Below, in pieces: positions 1-9,978 of a stretch of 64,000 nucleotides of DNA. Below the pieces are notes generated by a model. It searched no databases. It was not told the DNA's origin and saw only the letters and a list, made by a program, of their open reading frames with translations. Source of the DNA: Anabas testudineus (Eukaryota > Chordata > Actinopteri > Anabantiformes > Anabantidae); the NCBI RefSeq assembly GCF_900324465.2, contig NC_046618.1:13017063-13081062 (forward strand). The letters run 5' to 3'. Every line of letters begins with the position of its first letter. The stretch's first letter is position 1. Made by a program: the position numbers and the translations under genes.

Positions 1-718
1 GTTTAGATTCCAAGTGGAGCATTCACCCCTAAATTTCTATAAAGGTTTGCAGTCATTTGTATATTTTCCCTTGTTGAATAAATCATATGTGTTGTTTAAA
101 ACAATGCCCTAGAACTTCTTTAGATGACCTAAAAGTGATCTAAAATCTGTTGTCTAAAGGTTTTTTAACTCCATTATGTAGAAATTCAGATTACAAAAAT
201 GTTCACACTGTGCATCTTGTGGTCTAAAAACAGAACTTCAGGTGTACATATAGTGAATTGATAATGCTCAAGAAAAGAATTTCCCCCTTTTGCTTACTAA
301 TATGATGTTTGATTTTGTAAACTGATCTTACTGAAGCTTTAAAGTTTTAAAATTCATCAGAAAGCATTAATCAGATAAGAAAGGGGTTTTGTCTATAACC
401 TCCCAGTGATAAAATAAGCATTAAACACTTAACTTTAACACATTGGAAGAGTGGCTGTAATATTGGAAAAATGCAAAAGTTTTTTTGCTTTATCTGAAAC
501 CACATTTAGTGGTTCTCTAAGGTGTGGTCAAAACACCATGTACTGTTTCAGTACATGTGTGAAATCTGTCACTAGTGAAAAAAAAGAAACTGGTGTGATG
601 CAGCAGACCTACCTTACAAACAATAAAGGCAAAATTCAGAGACAATAGTCTTTGTTTGACCTGGTTTTGGTTTACCTCTTTCAAAACCAGCCCACTTCCG
701 GTGTGCGCACAAACTAAC

Positions 719-2640
719 CAGAGTCTTCCTGTAAGATGACAGACATCTTCATGGGAACCCAGACTATTTGAGCTGAGGCCGAGGTACTGTAGGCGAGGAG
801 GCGGGTGGTTGGTGAGAGTGTTTAGAGAAGACAACCGGTTGGCACGTAGCTCCAAAATCTTTCAAAGAAACACATTTGCTAATTTAATCATTGCTTAATC
901 GCGACACTCTGATGAATGAGTTAAAGCTTTGATTAATGTTGCATAATGGTACATGCCTCAACCAGTGATACCACAGCTGGTGATTCAACTATGATGCAAC
1001 GGAAAATCAACAAATGCGGAGGATGTATAGTCTTGATGAATAAATTATGCAAACTGGTGCCATGAGACGGTGACTCACCTTCAAAGTGCTTGGAAGGTTC
1101 TCTACAGAGATTTCTGAGATTTCATTCACACTCAGCACTAATTCCTCCAGCTTCGAGAACTTTAACAGGCCATCGTCAATGACTGACACCTGAATGCAAC
1201 AGAGACTGTCTATGAGTTTTACAGATGTGCTAATTCAAATAAGGTGGCAGGTTGTCCTAAGAGGAAACAATAGTCTGCAGTAACATTTGGGACCATTATT
1301 GCAAAATTATCGATTTGGAGATGCTGCATGAACGTCAGGGATTTTTATAATTTTGAATAATTTAATTAATAACTGCGATGTTCTTATCTCTACACAGTAA
1401 ATTCATAAAATACCTATAAAATATAACATTTTAAAGATCAGTGGCTTGAATCAAGCTTTCAGATGTAGGAAAGAAATGATTTATACTTACTCCCTTGTCC
1501 ATGACACGAAGTGTAGTAAAGTAGTTATAAATGAAGTTAGGGTGCAGGTGGTCATGGCTGAGTACAGCCAGCCATCTCAGGGCTGGAGCTTGAGGGCTCC
1601 AGGATTCGTCATGCCTCCACGGGGAATGAGGGCAGTTCAGTAGATCCAGTAGCAGGTCTGTCTCCTCTGTCCCTGCTGTCTCTGCTCTGTATTTGATCTT
1701 TCTCTGTGAACAAAATCACTGTGTAAAATTTATACTGTATCTTGTGCAAAAAGCCAATAAAAGTATGTGTCATGTTTCGGCCTGGCCCCGGCCGGCCTTG
1801 GTTTTCCTCACTCTCCCTCTGGACTCCACCCACCAGCCCCTTCTCTCCCTCTGCTCACAGCAATCAGCTGAACATTGGACTCACCTGTGTTCCCTTCTCC
1901 CTACAAAACTCTCCTCAGCCCTTTCCCCTCTGTCAGATCGTCTTCATGTCTCAGCCTGTTCCCAGCCTGTTCCCAGCCTGTTCCCAGCCTGTTCCCAGCC
2001 TGTTCCCAGCCTGTTCCCAGCCTGTTCCCAGCCTGTTCCCAGCCTGTTCCCAGCCTGTTCCCAGCCTTCATTCACCAACCCGTTTCCAGCCTGTGTTCCA
2101 TGCCTGTTAAGGAATCTGCCTGCTCCTGCTCGTCCTCCTCAGCCCTGTCTGCCTTCCCCCTGGACTCTCTGGACTATGTTCCTCCCTCTGAATTCTGGAC
2201 ATTATTACCTGTTTTTCCCGTGATTATTTTCCTGCCTTTGAGCAGTGGTTTTGTTTTGTACTTTGGTTCCTGATTTGTTACTTTGTTCCACGCCGTTTTG
2301 GTAGTTTTACATTGTTACTTTGTCCTCGTGTTTTTGCCTGTTATGTTAGTGTCTGTTGACACCCCCTTAGTTTCCCTGTTTTTGTAATTCTCGGTAATAA
2401 ATCATGTGTTCAGTTCATTCCTGCCTCGTCCCCCTCCTTAACCGTGACAATATGCTGTGATGACAAGGCTTCACTTCACTGGATAGACATGATTCATTTT
2501 TGAAAGATAATCTGGAAAACACTGCAATCAATTTACAGCTGCAAAAAACTCACCCAACTACCATATCCACAAGGAAAGTCATTCAGACACAGGCGGCGAA
2601 TCTGCTCCTCTAACACAGCAGAAAGTTTGTTTGAGCTCAT
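719..2640 (-). CDS. lrrc43: LRRC43, leucine-rich repeat protein, 5' exons only (partial, continues off left edge)
   Basis: Four coding exons read on the minus strand: 2554-2640 (start codon at 2640), about 1491-1675, 1079-1189 and 719-858; later exons must lie beyond the left edge. The first exon encodes RRLCLNDFPCGYGSW, close to the N-terminal signature of LRRC43. The second carries ALRWLAVLSHDHLHPNFIYNYF. The third and fourth encode leucine-rich repeats (LEELVLSVNEISEI; LQYLGLSSNSLGS). Splice donors after GSW (GTGAGT), after MDKG (GTAAGT) and after STLK (GTGAGT) are clear; the acceptor of exon 2 is less certain. LRRC43 is a little-studied protein found mainly in ciliated tissue. An X-box and a FOXJ1-like motif lie just upstream. 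In human it neighbours IL31 and MLXIP, as here. An alternative upstream methionine is less likely because human LRRC43 starts only a few residues before the same motif. Confidence 0.85.
1768..2449 (+). mobile_element. Probable solo LTR (fish LTR retrotransposon, Gypsy-like style) in LRRC43 intron 1
   Basis: The block opens with TGTCATG and closes with CGTGACA, has a polyadenylation signal near its right end (AATAAA about 2395) and a pyrimidine-rich body unlike the surrounding AT-rich intron. No coding region of an LTR element is seen next to it, so it looks like a lone terminal repeat left as a fossil. Family assignment rests on general resemblance to fish LTRs and is tentative. It contains an expanded minisatellite at about 1953-2066. 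Confidence 0.45.
1953..2066 (+). repeat. 11-bp minisatellite, about ten tandem copies
   Basis: The unit CAGCCTGTTCC is repeated nearly perfectly about ten times in a row. Because 11 is not a multiple of three, all three forward frames stay open and give spurious proline/serine/cysteine-rich reading frames. It lies within the presumed solo LTR. The near-identity of the copies suggests recent expansion or homogenisation. Confidence 0.9.
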
Positions 2641-2730
2641 ACCTATCGTTGCTTCAGCAGCTATGTAACAAATACAGTATGTGCTAAGTTTGTCTTTGGT
2701 CACTCTTTTACGCAAAAGGTCTCTGGTGGT

Positions 2731-2763
2731 TTGTTTACAAATGACAGTCGGTTGCCTGGCAAC
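2731..2763. promoter_or_regulatory. RFX X-box with adjacent FOXJ1-like site upstream of LRRC43
   Basis: A perfect inverted X-box, GTTGCC T GGCAAC, lies at 2751-2763, about 110 bases upstream of the LRRC43 start codon at 2640. TTGTTTAC at 2731-2738 matches the FOXJ1 forkhead motif. RFX factors and FOXJ1 together switch on motile-cilium genes, so this is the expected promoter logic for a cilium gene. The motif is seen directly; its use is inferred. Confidence 0.6.
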
Positions 2764-4010
2764 AGCTGCGGCTCACTGCATGGAGTCGGGATGTCTCTGC
2801 GGGTGCAGGAGAAGCAGTGTAATTAGTGAAACTAATGCCACGACTCTGAGATTGTCGCTGCAAAGTATTGAAAATGTAACAGTAAGTCATTCATCTTGAA
2901 TATAATAAAATAAAATTGGTGACCTGTAAATGTTACTGTTACACCTATGTTCATCTTCTGTATTCAAATGGTTAAAAAATAGGCCAATCCTCTGCAGAGT
3001 GCACATATTACTGCATATTCCAGAAGATAAAAGTTGTTTTCATGACTATGACTCAACAACCCAGATACAACATAAGAAAAGAAGATGAAGACCATTCTAG
3101 CAGTATTTATTACCCTTTGAGCTAAATTCTTATTTCAACGACAACGCTAAACACAACACATTGATATTTAGTCGGTGTACTAACACGTGCACCTCCTTAG
3201 TGCTGCAGGGTAGCCATGATTTAGGTAGATTTGCAAATTAGCACAAATCAAACTAAAGCTGAGGCTCATGGGACTGTCATGGTTGAGTTACTTATTCAGT
3301 TTGAAGTTATTTGGACCTAAACTAAAATAATGTGTCAGTCTTTACAGTGAAATCAATTAATCTTCTTGAATAATTGCTGCTTTAATTCATTGTTTAAAGC
3401 AGATCCAGGAGGCTGTTATTCACAGTAAAGGTCAAGAGATAAAGCTAGAGGAAAGAGCAAAATTAGTTTGAGGGCACATTTCTGTGAAATTCATTATCAA
3501 TTAAAGACTTTCCTGCGTCATGGTTACGCCGCTGCACAAATTTAGACGCCACCCGTGTCGCCAATGGAAGCAAGAGTGAAGAAGGAGAGAGATTTCAATT
3601 AGGCCACAGTGAACCCATACAGCGTAAATTTCTACAGAACCACTTAATGTTTACATATAATGTCAGTAGGAAAAGGAAGCATGTAATTTAGGGGTTGTTT
3701 GAAATGTGCTTCAGCCTTAAGTTTAACACTATTCTCTCTTAATCAGTTTTTTTTTTTTTTTACAATAAATCTGGAAATGTATCTGTGTGCCCAGGTTTAA
3801 CTGTTTATGAAAAATGGCAGAGTTTACTGTTCAACCGATAACATCAAACGACACAGATAACTCTGCCAGTTTGCAGTGCCTCCCCACATTAAACCAATGT
3901 GGTGAATGGTGCCCTACTATTGCAAAATAGAAACATAAAGATTTTTTACGATATGACACAAAGGCGTCATGCACTGACTGATGGCAGGCAACAAAAAACC
4001 CCATGTTTGA
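2764..4010. other. Intergenic, LRRC43 to first cytokine
   Basis: AT-rich sequence without coding signal. It holds a run of T at about 3747-3760. No known repeat was recognised. The right end should include upstream regulatory sequence of the cytokine gene. Confidence 0.5.
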
Positions 4011-4018
4011 GTATATAA
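4011..4018 (+). promoter_or_regulatory. TATA box of the first cytokine gene
   Basis: GTATATAAG lies about 60 bases upstream of the start codon at 4075, leaving room for a short 5' leader. A strong TATA box fits an inducible cytokine gene. No TATA box this clear was seen before the housekeeping genes in the window. Confidence 0.6.
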
Positions 4019-4074
4019 GCACAGTGTGAACCAGTTTAGGAACTCACTCCACAACAAACAGACAAAACCACACC

Positions 4075-5676
4075 ATGTCTTTTAGAAGAGGTAAGATGTT
4101 ACAACTTTAAATGAAAGAAAAATAATTACTTTTTCTGCAAACTGTAAGAAAATTAAGAACTTGTCAAAGTCACCTTCAGCATATATGTATAACAATGCTT
4201 TAGAGTTACCTTGATAACTGTATTGTGATTTTAGAAGTGGTCCAAATAAGGAACATTTTTCTAAAATGTTGACTTAAAAAGTATTTTGGGCTGCCTGAGA
4301 TGTGAAATGCTTTCCAGCAACATTACAGCGTTGGAGTTTATGATTCTCTTTCAGTACAATCTTGTGTTGTGACTCTGACTTTTGATGTTGATTCTGCTTA
4401 CACATCAGGAAGTTTCCGGTTCACTTGTTACGCGGGGTGACAGCGTCATGTTTTTTTTTGTGCAGATCTTTTTCCAGAGCTTCTGCTTTCCTGCATTGTG
4501 ATGATGCAAATCTCCTTAACGGGGTCCCAAAATGTCGATTTAGGGAATATTTGGACACACATGAAGAGGTTTGAGTTACCTTTGTGTAATCTTCTGATGG
4601 CAGAAAAGGCTTATGTAAGTAAACATATCACAATACAAGCTTCTACAGTGTAGTGGTGTACAGTAGTTCAGACACTGGACAAACTAGACCGGCTTTCACG
4701 ATCTTTCAATGTATGTATTCATTGGTAAAAGTCAAATAATGTAACACAGCATAAAGGTGCTACATGCTAAGTCAATATAGTTCCTCTGTGTAGATGAGAT
4801 ATGTTTTTAACCCATTGCTAGAAGTACAGGTTTGCATGTCTATTAAAACACGTCAGGTTTTGTTCTGTTTGCTTGTTTACACAGGCCTTTAACAGTTCAA
4901 CCCAAAAGAATTAGATAACCCATAAGAACACTGACCTATTTCTACTGAAAGGAAAATTATGTAGGATATGAAACAAACTAAGTGGACCATGTGGAACATA
5001 TAGGACACGGTGGGTTTTTAAGGGTTAAGTGTATACTGGGTCATGTAAAGTACAAAACTGTCTCTATCCTTTAATGCAACTATTCTGAAGAACAAAAAAG
5101 GTAATTTTAAAGTAAAATGGCTCTAGGAAATGATCTGATCATCTGAATGATTCAGGACTATTGTTTTAAGACATAATTGAAAGTTTGTGAACCTGATTCT
5201 TAAAAAGTTTGCAGCGCTCACAGTCTCTGGGCTTCGTAGTTGATTTTGTCATATGATTGTTCCCTCTTCTCTTTCAGGTCACATATATGTTTGATGGACA
5301 TCTACCAACAGGATTTAATACGAACGTGTCGAAGCCCCGTGGGGGAATAAATTTGCCTGATAGAAACAACTCAGGAGAAGTTCTGACCTTCATGAGTACC
5401 ATCACTGACTGCCTTGACAACGTCCTGCCGGCAATCATCACAAATCTCACTCAGCAGCACTATCAACAACACATAATCAACAACGTTACACTATTTCTTA
5501 AAGAATTCAAAGAAGTTCAGCCGATAAACCGAGGACAGAATACAAGTACCGTCCCGATACGGTGCCCTACACAAATTACAGCCTGTGATGATTACCTTAA
5601 GAAGGAAATTGGCCTCAGAATCATTTACTATGCCAAGCATTGGGTGGAGAGATTCACGTCCTGTAATAGCCAATGA
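4075..5676 (+). CDS. Secreted four-helix cytokine, IL-6 family, LIF/oncostatin-like layout (187 aa)
   Basis: Three exons: 4075-4090, 4466-4614 and 5278-5676, with GTAAGA and GTAAGT donors and phases 1 and 0. The protein has 187 residues. Residues 1-30 form a signal peptide-like segment (LFPELLLSCIVMM core). The rest is helical with five N-glycosylation sequons (N71, N85, N111, N124, N143) and cysteines at about 45, 100, 151, 158 and 184. A 16-nt first coding exon, a second ending inside helix A and a long last exon match the LIF/OSM gene plan. YMFDGHLPTGF aligns in place with LIF YYTAQGEPFPN, and DDYLKKEIG near the C-terminus resembles LIF DVFQKKKLG. Such cytokines signal through gp130-type receptors and JAK/STAT; that is family knowledge. 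The 3' UTR has an AU-rich element and a poly(A) signal. The specific orthologue is unsettled: fish M17-like, OSM-like or a second IL31-locus paralogue. Class II cytokines are less likely because of the three-exon plan. Confidence 0.72.
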
Positions 5677-5733
5677 AATCAATAGACAGTACAATTACAC
5701 AAATCATAAACTTATAATTACTTGAGTCCTTAG

Positions 5734-5760
5734 ATTTATTTATTTATTTATTTATTTATT
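5734..5760 (+). promoter_or_regulatory. AU-rich element in cytokine 3' UTR
   Basis: Seven overlapping ATTTA pentamers lie about 60 bases after the stop codon. Such clusters bring rapid mRNA decay and are typical of cytokine transcripts. Confidence 0.75.
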
Positions 5761-5872
5761 GAATGTTCCAATATTTATTCTATTTATATTTATGATGTCT
5801 ATTTTCCATCAGCCTTTGCTTCTGCATTCTGACTGGAAACTCTACTACATATTGTTTTATGTATAAATTAAC

Positions 5873-5878
5873 AATAAA
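5873..5878 (+). terminator. Poly(A) signal of the first cytokine gene
   Basis: AATAAA about 200 bases after the stop codon and after the AU-rich element. This is the first canonical hexamer downstream. Confidence 0.6.
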
Positions 5879-6143
5879 ATATTCAGTTCGAACCATTGAA
5901 GAAAAACATGGATTATTTTGTCTTTAATTAAATTATATTATTTGTTCAGCTCTGTTATAACTGACCTCTGATAATGTTTTATTTAGCATATCATTGATAT
6001 ACAGTCTTTGATGGATGTATTGAGTTACCGAACAATATTTGCCACAAACATTTATCTGAAATGAAGCGATATATTTCAAATTTGTTCAAGAACGCTATAG
6101 TAGTATAGTATAGTCAACCCTGTCAACAGTTTGTTAAATTCTA

Positions 6144-8675
6144 CAGTGCTTATATGGATGTTTTATCCTTTTACTGACATTATAAATCAAACATGGTTAA
6201 TCGAAGTTGGTGATTTTGACAGATAAATGTCAGAAAAATACCTCATTAATGTCAAAGTGAAAACAGGTTTTACAAACTAATGTCAATTAAAAAAATATAT
6301 AAGGTGAAATCAGTGTTTGCATTAATATTCACCCCCTTTAACGCAGTGAACGTGTCTCAAGTGATGCAGTATAAAGACACTTGTGTCTGGAAGCCACTGG
6401 TTATTCAGTGTTCCTGGCCTGAGTTTAAACACCGGTTCCCCACAAGGCTGTGTGCCGAGGCCTCTGCTGTACACCCTGTACACGTATGACTGTGTCAGCA
6501 CACACACAGACAATGTCGTCATTAAGTTTGCCGATGACACAACTGTGGTGGGGCTCATCTCTGGCGGTGATGAGACAGCATACAGGGATGAGATCCAGAG
6601 GCTGGTGGGGTGGTGTGCAGACAACAGTTTGGTCCTAAACACCTCAAAAACAAAAGAAATGATCGTGGACTTCAGGAGGAAGAAGTCAGATCTGCAGTCT
6701 ATTGTCATTAATGGGGAGTGTGTGAAGAGGGCGCCAAGCTTCAAGTACCTGGGTGTGCACATTGATGAAGACCTCCAATGAAGCTCAAACACCGCAGAGA
6801 TAATGATAAAAGGCCCAACAGCGTCTTCACTTCCTGAGGATCCTCAGGAGGGTCAACCTGAAGAGAGAGCTGCTGGTTGCCTTCTGCCGTTGCTCCATTG
6901 AGAGTGTGGTACCACACTCCGTGTGGTTTTCAAGCTGCACCATGGCACACAAGAAGGTTCTACAAAAGGTCATAAACACTGCCCAAAAGATCATTGGCTA
7001 CCCTCTTCCTTCACTGAAGGACCTCCACAGCACCCCGCTGTCTTAGGAGGGCACGCAACATCCTGAAAGACTGCACACAACCGGGACACCGGGTGTTTAA
7101 ATGGTTGCCCTCTGGAAAAAGACTCAGGGTGCTGAGGTCACAGACAAACTGATTCAGAGACAGTTTCTACAATAGAACAATAGCCCTCATGAACACATAC
7201 ACACACACACATCTGGTTTAGTTTTTCTAAGTAGGAGTGTATATTCTGTATATACAGCTGGTGTGCATGTGTATATTTGTATATATATTTGTGCATACAT
7301 ATATTTATTTATATATATATATATATAAATTTTAATAATTTTTGCATGTAAGGTAATTTAGAAGTTTTTTATTATTATTATGTTGTTTTCTACTCTCTCC
7401 TTGCACCAATGTGGGACAGTTCTCAATTTTGTTGTACTGTTGGACCGAGTGTGACTGTACAATGACAATGAAGCTTATCTCTCTATCTCTTATCTCTATA
7501 TGGCACATGTCTTAATCTGCCTAGAACAGGCCATCACACAAGCTGAGTGACCGTGCAAGAAGGAGACTAGTGAGCGAGGCCACTAACACACCGATGACTC
7601 TGAGGGAGTTACAAGCGTCAGCAACTGAGACAGGAGAGACTGTACATACTGTACAACAACTGTTGTCCAGATTCTTCACCAGTCAAAGCTTTATGGGAGA
7701 GTGGCAAGAAGAAAGTAACTGTTGAAGAAAACTCATGTTAAATCACGACTTGAGTTCACCAATAGGAATGTGAACGACTCCAGGGTCCAGTGGAAGAGGG
7801 TTCTTTGGTCTGATGAGACCAGAACGGTGCTTTTGGTGTGCGCTATGTTTGGTGCACACCAAACACTGCACATCACCACAAACACATGTAGGAGAACAGA
7901 GCAACTTCAGTATGAAAGAATGCAAGAGACACTAAACAGGACAAGCGCTCATAGAAAGGACATGAGTTGGGCTCTGGGTAAGAGGGTTGGAGAGATACAA
8001 GGCAGAAGACATCTACATGATTGTGGTGTTTTCTCCATGTATTAAATTGAGATGGTTCATCACACTGAGTCCTTCCTTGAAGTCTGCTAAGATTTTATAA
8101 TATTAAGAGGAAGAGGACAAATTTCTACGACACACACCATCCCTGCCGGCCGTGGAAGGCTTGTTAAGGTAGAGGGTAAGATGTGGCACAATATGGGACA
8201 ATCCTGGGGGACAACCTTTGACAAGACAACTACGCGACAACAAGGTGAATGTTCTGGAGTGTCCGAGTCAAAGCCCAGAGCTTCATTCAATAGAAAGAAT
8301 TTGTGGATGGACTTGAAAAGGGCTGTTCACACTCGATTCCCATGCACCCTGAAAGAGCTTGAACAGTTTTGCAATGAAAAATGGCATAAAAGAGTCCAGA
8401 TGTGCAAGCCTAATTAAGACCTATCCACATAATCCAATTCACATGTGATTTCAACCAAAGGTGCATGTACTAAATACTGATCTGAATATTAATGCAAACA
8501 CTAATTTCACCTTACATATTTTTTTATTTAATTGACATTACTTTGTAAAAACCTGTTTTCTCTTTGACATTCATTAATTCATTTTCTTGACAAACCCGCC
8601 AACTTTTATTGACCATTTTTGATTTATGTCAATAAAAGGGTGAAACAGGGGGATGAATACTTTTTATAGGGACTG
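6144..8675 (+). mobile_element. Tc1/mariner transposon with long inverted repeats, decayed, split by a LINE
   Basis: Inverted repeats of roughly 200 bases face each other: the left arm (6144 to about 6345) is mirrored by the right arm (about 8466-8675), each flanked by TA (6142-6143 and 8676-8677). The interior from about 7500 to 8420 matches a Tc1-type transposase in broken frames; VQWKRVLWSDETR at about 7779-7820 is the region around the second catalytic aspartate. The coding part carries frameshifts and lacks a continuous frame, so no active transposase is expected. A non-LTR element occupies about 6419-7498 and seems to have replaced a short piece of the transposon. Confidence 0.8.
6419..7498 (+). 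mobile_element. L2-like LINE, 5'-truncated, inserted in the Tc1 element
   Basis: A reverse transcriptase fragment at about 6425-6781 shows the GSPQGCV motif, the FADD catalytic box ([12 protein letters not shown]) and the downstream FKYLGVHID motif. The 3' part follows in broken frames and ends in a short TATCTC-type repeat tail at about 7474-7498, the typical 3' end of L2-clade elements. The 5' two-thirds, including the endonuclease, are missing. Simple (CA)n and (TA)n runs lie at about 7197-7330. Confidence 0.8.
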
Positions 8676-8683
8676 TATGTATA

Positions 8684-9560
8684 CAGTTGCTTCAGCAAGT
8701 ATTCAGACCCCTTCACTTTTTACACACTTTACACTGTTTTAAATTTAACATTAAATAAAAAAATAGTCATTTTACCCATCAATCTACATATTGTAATTCA
8801 TTATCAAACAGCCAAAACATTCTTTTATTAAGAAAGAAAGATTTGGAAAAACTGAAATATCAAATGCACAATTGATTTGAAACAAAACAAATATGTGATC
8901 ATAAGTTTTCCAAAATAATAATAAAACAAAACAAAACTCAATTTTAAGGGGCTCAATAGTGTTTGAAAAACTGACTGACAAGAAATGAATTTTCCTATGT
9001 ACTCCATTCCCTTGTTCCTTCAAGACAGATCAAGCAGACACACTAAAAGGTCTGGTCTTGAATTGGCATTTGACAGCTGAAGTCCAAAGAGAGTAAAGTA
9101 GGAGAGTAAAGAGGAAAGTACTGGTTAGCTTAACAACATGGAAATACCTGAACCATTAAAGACAATTCAAGTGTCTGATCACAGAATGTTTCCGAAAAAA
9201 CACCTTCACAACATCATCAGAAGTCAAGAATACTCCAGAGAAGGTCTCTGGAAACTCCTTAATACAGGGAATTTACAATAAGGCACAGACCACTTGTAAT
9301 GTTTAAGAACAGGATGGTCAGGTTGTTATAAAAAACTTCCTGTGTCCTGGATTTTGATTCTTTGGACTGATGAAACTAAGATTATCTTGTACCAGAATGA
9401 TGGGAAGAAGAGGGTGAAGGAGGTCAGTTTTTTATTTCAAATCCATTGTGGTGAGGCAAAACACAGTACTGAATTAAGATTCTGAAACGTTTTGTATGTG
9501 ATTTTGATTTTCAACAAATGTACAAACATTTCTAAAAACATGTTTTCATATTATGTATTA
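8684..9560 (+). mobile_element. Second Tc1-like transposon remnant
   Basis: It begins right after the previous element with TA then CAGTTGC and the fish Tc1 terminal text AGTATTCAGACCCCTTCAC. From about 9040 to 9430 the sequence resembles Tc1 transposase DNA, including the TTTGGACTGATGAAAC stretch around the catalytic aspartate, without an open frame. The right end is not clear. Confidence 0.55.
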
Positions 9561-9978
9561 TTGACTGTAGCCTAATGCACAATTATCCAAACAAATTTCT
9601 TGACAGTTAAAATAATCTTCTAATCACCTATTTTGTATTATGAGGCTCATACTGATACTATAAAAGATGACGAGTGTTTACATGAGTAATCACAACAGAT
9701 AAAATCATCAAAGATGGGGTAAAATGTTCAGGATTTTTACACCTTTTTGAGTTTTATAGATGTAATCAGGGTTTTGGTCAAATGTAGTCATGTTACGGAA
9801 CGTGTAGGTTCTCAAGAGGGAACCCCCCGAAGAAAAACTGCTAAATCCTAAGAAGACGCAGAGGAAAATGTTAAGATCTCTATCTTAGTGGTCCTAATAA
9901 AAGTGATCCTTGAAAGATGGATCAGAGAAAGTCTCACATCATCAGAGAACCTGCTGATCACCAAAGCCTCCAGCTGTC

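Noticed and set aside
1-640. Possible further LRRC43 exon at the left edge
   Set aside because: No segment coding the expected next leucine-rich repeats with splice sites was found; the next exon is probably outside the window.
1953-2066. Regular direct repeats that might suggest a CRISPR array
   Set aside because: Units are 11 bp with no spacers, in a vertebrate intron; a minisatellite.
1693-2273. Three overlapping forward reading frames of 122-176 aa rich in PSLFPACSQPV repeats
   Set aside because: They are the three translations of the 11-bp minisatellite and its LTR surroundings; no splice context or family match.
4075-5676. Interferon gamma, IL-22/26 or type IV interferon as identity of the first cytokine
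   Set aside because: Those class II cytokine genes usually have four or more coding exons with different phases; the three-exon LIF-like plan and local resemblance to LIF fit better. Not excluded without a structure comparison.
6322-6792. Minus-strand reading frame of 156 aa
   Set aside because: Antisense shadow of the L2-like reverse transcriptase on the plus strand.
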